Positions 61,552-64,000 of a stretch of 64,000 nucleotides of DNA are shown here, one piece after another. Location of the stretch: assembly GCA_028284395.1 (NCBI GenBank), contig JANQRV010000402.1:1-64000 (forward strand), in the 5' to 3' direction. Numbering within the stretch: the stretch's first letter is position 1; each line of letters begins with the position of its first letter. The position numbers were made by a program, and so were the translations under genes. The stretch comes from Saprospiraceae bacterium. Lineage in GTDB: Bacteria > Bacteroidota > Bacteroidia > Chitinophagales > Saprospiraceae. The notes beneath the pieces were generated by a model. It ran no database searches. It was given only the letters and a program-made list of their open reading frames with translations, and was not told the DNA's origin.

Positions 61552-63138
61552 CTATTGGTTGTCTATATTAAACTTCTTGATTATGCTATTGTTCGTTGCA
61601 ATCATCAAAATGTATCGGCCACGCGAAATTTGCTTGAAGTTAATTGATTTTGTGTACTGACCGGGCGTATGTCGGCCAATTCTAAATCGGGATACCTCAT
61701 TCTCCTGTTCATCGGTTAAAATGAGGGATACTTCTGCAGCACTTTTGATCGTATAGTGAAGGGTTACATCACCCGTTGCTGGGTTGGGAGAGAGCATCCG
61801 CGGCTGTTTAGCAGATGGGGTTCGGTTTCCCTGGCTTTGTTGAGGCCTGGTTTTGCCTTGGGCATACAGAAGAGGAGGGCCTGTATAGTTGTAATTTTGC
61901 AAAGTAATCGTGCTTCCATTCCGGGGTTGCCAGAGAATACTCCGCAATCCACTCGGAAAGGCAAAAACATCATAGGGATCTACTTCTCCAACTTGGTCTA
62001 CCAGATCCGTTTTCAGGGTTCGGATTTCGACCTTTTCCATATTGACAAATATCAACTTGAATTGATTAAAGCTGCCCCGGTCACGGGTCCAAGATTTGGG
62101 GTCATCGCTTTCGCGTAGCGGAGCACCCCAACAACCTTCTCCTACGTAAACAGTGCCGTTGCGATCGTCTCGTATGAAACCTTCCTCACTCCCCGGAGCC
62201 CTGGATGGCCTGATGGGGTAAGTCCACTTGACGACATGGGCGTCCGATTCGACGGCGAGGTTGACCCCGTATTTGTGGAATAGCGTTGCCCAATCCACAA
62301 TCAACTGATTTTGTTCGTCTTTGGTGCTGCAATGCGGCCGCATTGTATTGTGATACTGGGCAAACTTCCAAGTAGTATTTTCGTTGGCTTCAAGGTCGTT
62401 TGCCAACCAAATTCGTTGCTGTCCACCGGATGGAATATTGGAGTTTAATGTATAGATCCGAACCAGAGATCCACCGAGGTTCAAGGCATAATAAAGGTCC
62501 GGGTTTTTGATGTCAAAGAGTTTGACTAATGTTTCATTGCTGGACTCATGGTTACCCCTGGTCACGATGATAGGAAACAGCCGACCATCGCTGCCGATGG
62601 TCTTTTGCCAATCGTCAAACCATTGGACCCACTGCTCGGAATTGTCTCTCTCGGTCATATCTCCGGAAAACATGACACAATGGGGTCTTAATTTGCTGAC
62701 CAGGCGGTTTGCGCGGATTCTCGCATCTCGGTGATTTCTGGAGTCACCTCCCGCAATAATGGACAGCGGATGCGTCGGCAGGTCTGGAGCAGTCTGAAAG
62801 GACATTCGTCGACTCGTACCTTCACTATCTCTTATGATAAAATAGTAGATCGTGTTTGGCTTTAACCCCGTCAGTCGAACAAAATGGTTGTTCATGCCCT
62901 TGCCATTCAAAATTTTATCTGGTTTGCTTGAAAAGGCATACTGACTCGTACTTTTTCCATGGTCCCTGACATCGTAAAAAAGTGTTGGGTTGGAGCCCGA
63001 AACCTGATCCCAGCCAATAACCATTGTTGTGGCAGGATTCTGCCTCCACATAGCCCGATAGCGGGCGGTTCTAGCTTCACTCATCATTACGTGGAAGAAG
63101 AAACATACAATAAGTTGGATAATTACTTTCTGCCGCAT
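61552..63138 (-). CDS. Purple acid phosphatase-like metallophosphoesterase with T9SS sorting domain
   Basis: 528 residues from the ATG at 63138. A signal peptide (about 1-22) is followed by a fibronectin-like PAP N-terminal domain (about 25-120) and the metallophosphoesterase core with GGDSRNHRD, SGDMTERDN, TRGNHESSN, AQYHNTMRPH and ESDAHVV, the motif set of the PAP fold. The bridging Tyr of true PAP is not obvious. The last 80 residues are a type A T9SS sorting domain starting MLSPNPATGDVTLHYT and ending GRYILMIATNN. It is probably exported and anchored outside, releasing phosphate from organic phosphates. Confidence 0.88.
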   Translation of the reverse strand: MRQKVIIQLIVCFFFHVMMSEARTARYRAMWRQNPATTMVIGWDQVSGSNPTLFYDVRDHGKSTSQYAFSSKPDKILNGKGMNNHFVRLTGLKPNTIYYFIIRDSEGTSRRMSFQTAPDLPTHPLSIIAGGDSRNHRDARIRANRLVSKLRPHCVMFSGDMTERDNSEQWVQWFDDWQKTIGSDGRLFPIIVTRGNHESSNETLVKLFDIKNPDLYYALNLGGSLVRIYTLNSNIPSGGQQRIWLANDLEANENTTWKFAQYHNTMRPHCSTKDEQNQLIVDWATLFHKYGVNLAVESDAHVVKWTYPIRPSRAPGSEEGFIRDDRNGTVYVGEGCWGAPLRESDDPKSWTRDRGSFNQFKLIFVNMEKVEIRTLKTDLVDQVGEVDPYDVFAFPSGLRSILWQPRNGSTITLQNYNYTGPPLLYAQGKTRPQQSQGNRTPSAKQPRMLSPNPATGDVTLHYTIKSAAEVSLILTDEQENEVSRFRIGRHTPGQYTKSINFKQISRGRYILMIATNNSIIKKFNIDNQ

Positions 63139-63293
63139 CAATTATAGTTTATATGGTCTTATTGTCTTGACCGCCCGTATCCTTTTTTGCCGAAAATCGT
63201 ACCAATACTTTTAGTCTTATTATTAGAAGGGTATTACAGGTATGATCTTGTAAGGGTGTCAACGAATAAAGGCATTTAGATACATAATTATTG

Positions 63294-63301
63294 TACCTTT
63301 G
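63294..63301 (+). promoter_or_regulatory. glyA -7 box
   Basis: TACCTTTG fits TAnnTTTG, 23 bases before the glyA ATG. The -33 box is not clear. Confidence 0.5.
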
Positions 63302-63324
63302 CCGCGAAAATTAAACAATTTGAA

Positions 63325-64000
63325 ATGCAAAAAGATAATAGAGTTTTTAGCTTGATCGAAAATGAATTGGATAGGCAAAGAAAAGGGGTGGAGTTAATTG
63401 CTTCCGAAAACTTTACTAGTCAAGCAGTTCTAGATGCTATGGGCACTTGTCTTACCAATAAATATGCAGAAGGGTATCCTGGAAAAAGATATTATGGAGG
63501 GTGTGAAGTAGTTGATGAGATCGAACAACTGGCTATCGATCGACTGAAAGAATTATTTGGAGCTGCTTATGCCAATGTGCAACCCCATTCTGGAGCTCAG
63601 GCAAATGCCGCTATCTTTTTGGCCGTATTGCAACCCGGCGACCGTATTTTAGGGTTTGATCTGGCACACGGAGGTCATCTGTCTCATGGTTCGCCCGTTA
63701 ATTTTTCCGGTAAAGTATATGAGCCTCATTTTTATGGTGTTGAGAAAGATACCGGTACTATCGATATGGACAAGGTGGAGGCAAAAGCGCTGGAGGTGAG
63801 GCCCAAACTGATCGTTTGTGGTGCCTCCGCCTATTCAAGAGATTGGGACTACCGACGGTTTCGCGCGATTGCTGACCAAGTAGGAGCTTTACTATTGGCA
63901 GATATTGCACATCCCGCCGGATTGATCGCCGCAAAACTTTTGAATGATCCTATGAAGCATTGCCATATTGTTTCTTCCACTACCCACAAGACACTGCGCG
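63325..64000 (+). CDS. glyA: Serine hydroxymethyltransferase (3' end beyond the right edge)
   Basis: The frame starts at ATG 63325 ([20 protein letters not shown]) and is open to the window edge, giving 225 of about 425 residues. The family block [16 protein letters not shown] is at 26-40, [14 protein letters not shown] at 46-59, the substrate-binding [15 protein letters not shown] starts at 115, and the PLP Lys is Lys222 in SSTTHKTLR at the very edge. It transfers the hydroxymethyl of serine to tetrahydrofolate. The start is supported by a TACCTTTG box 23 bases upstream. Confidence 0.94.
   Translation, partial: MQKDNRVFSLIENELDRQRKGVELIASENFTSQAVLDAMGTCLTNKYAEGYPGKRYYGGCEVVDEIEQLAIDRLKELFGAAYANVQPHSGAQANAAIFLAVLQPGDRILGFDLAHGGHLSHGSPVNFSGKVYEPHFYGVEKDTGTIDMDKVEAKALEVRPKLIVCGASAYSRDWDYRRFRAIADQVGALLLADIAHPAGLIAAKLLNDPMKHCHIVSSTTHKTLR

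Noticed and set aside
1-64000. tRNA or rRNA genes, CRISPR arrays, insertion sequences, prophage
   Set aside because: Reading both strands by eye, no cloverleaf with a proper T-loop, no regular spaced repeats, and no transposase or integrase were seen; a program scan could still find a missed tRNA.

Overview
The window looks like a chromosomal segment of a free-living Bacteroidota, probably of the Saprospiria/Lewinella type (lineage inferred, not proven). Supporting signs are C-terminal type IX secretion (T9SS) sorting domains on two proteins, a PorE-like OmpA protein, many lipoproteins, weak Shine-Dalgarno signals, and Bacteroidota-type promoters (TAnnTTTG -7 box, TTTG-like -33 box) upstream of ileS, rplY, prs, tnaA, a desaturase and glyA. 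I see no tRNA, rRNA, CRISPR array, transposase or phage gene.

Region 1 (1-29.6 kb) is catabolic and mostly exported. It holds four sulfatases (1254, 10504, 16880, 28138), two S41 peptidases (one cut by the left edge), two SDR oxidoreductases, two Gfo/Idh/MocA oxidoreductases, a TIM-barrel isomerase-like lipoprotein, an exported alpha/beta hydrolase, a NIPSNAP protein, an NSS-type sodium symporter and two giant BNR/sortilin-like propeller proteins. Housekeeping or lipid genes are interspersed: an ArgE-like deacetylase, a fatty acid desaturase, an SCP2 protein, rluB and a DUF2071 protein. There is no SusC/SusD pair and no recognisable glycoside hydrolase, so the locus looks like a set for desulfating and oxidising small sulfated or amino-sugar-type compounds rather than a classical PUL.

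Region 2 (29.6-36.3 kb, minus strand) is an RND efflux operon in the order adaptor, pump, 5'-nucleotidase-like protein, GtrA-like protein, TolC. Region 3 (36.7-45.3 kb) has an unknown membrane protein, a small HExxH lipoprotein, a sugar nucleotidyltransferase, a PD-(D/E)XK-like protein, a class A penicillin-binding protein and the PorE-like protein.

Region 4 (45.5-64 kb) is core metabolism: a type 2 isoleucyl-tRNA synthetase with a rearranged HIGH motif (GIHH), a DUF4349 protein, tryptophanase, an adk-obg-(APH kinase/RapZ fusion) operon, NlpC/P60 hydrolase, omega-amidase-like nitrilase, rplY, prs, a polyprenyl synthase, a T9SS-exported purple acid phosphatase-like protein and the start of glyA.

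The most interesting items are the GIHH IleRS, the sugar-kinase/RapZ fusion next to obg, and several perfect inverted repeats in gene-free DNA: 18 bp arms around 125 bp before rluB, a nested structure plus a 16 bp perfect hairpin after ileS, tandem hairpins after rplY, and a 12 bp operator-like repeat before the RND operon.
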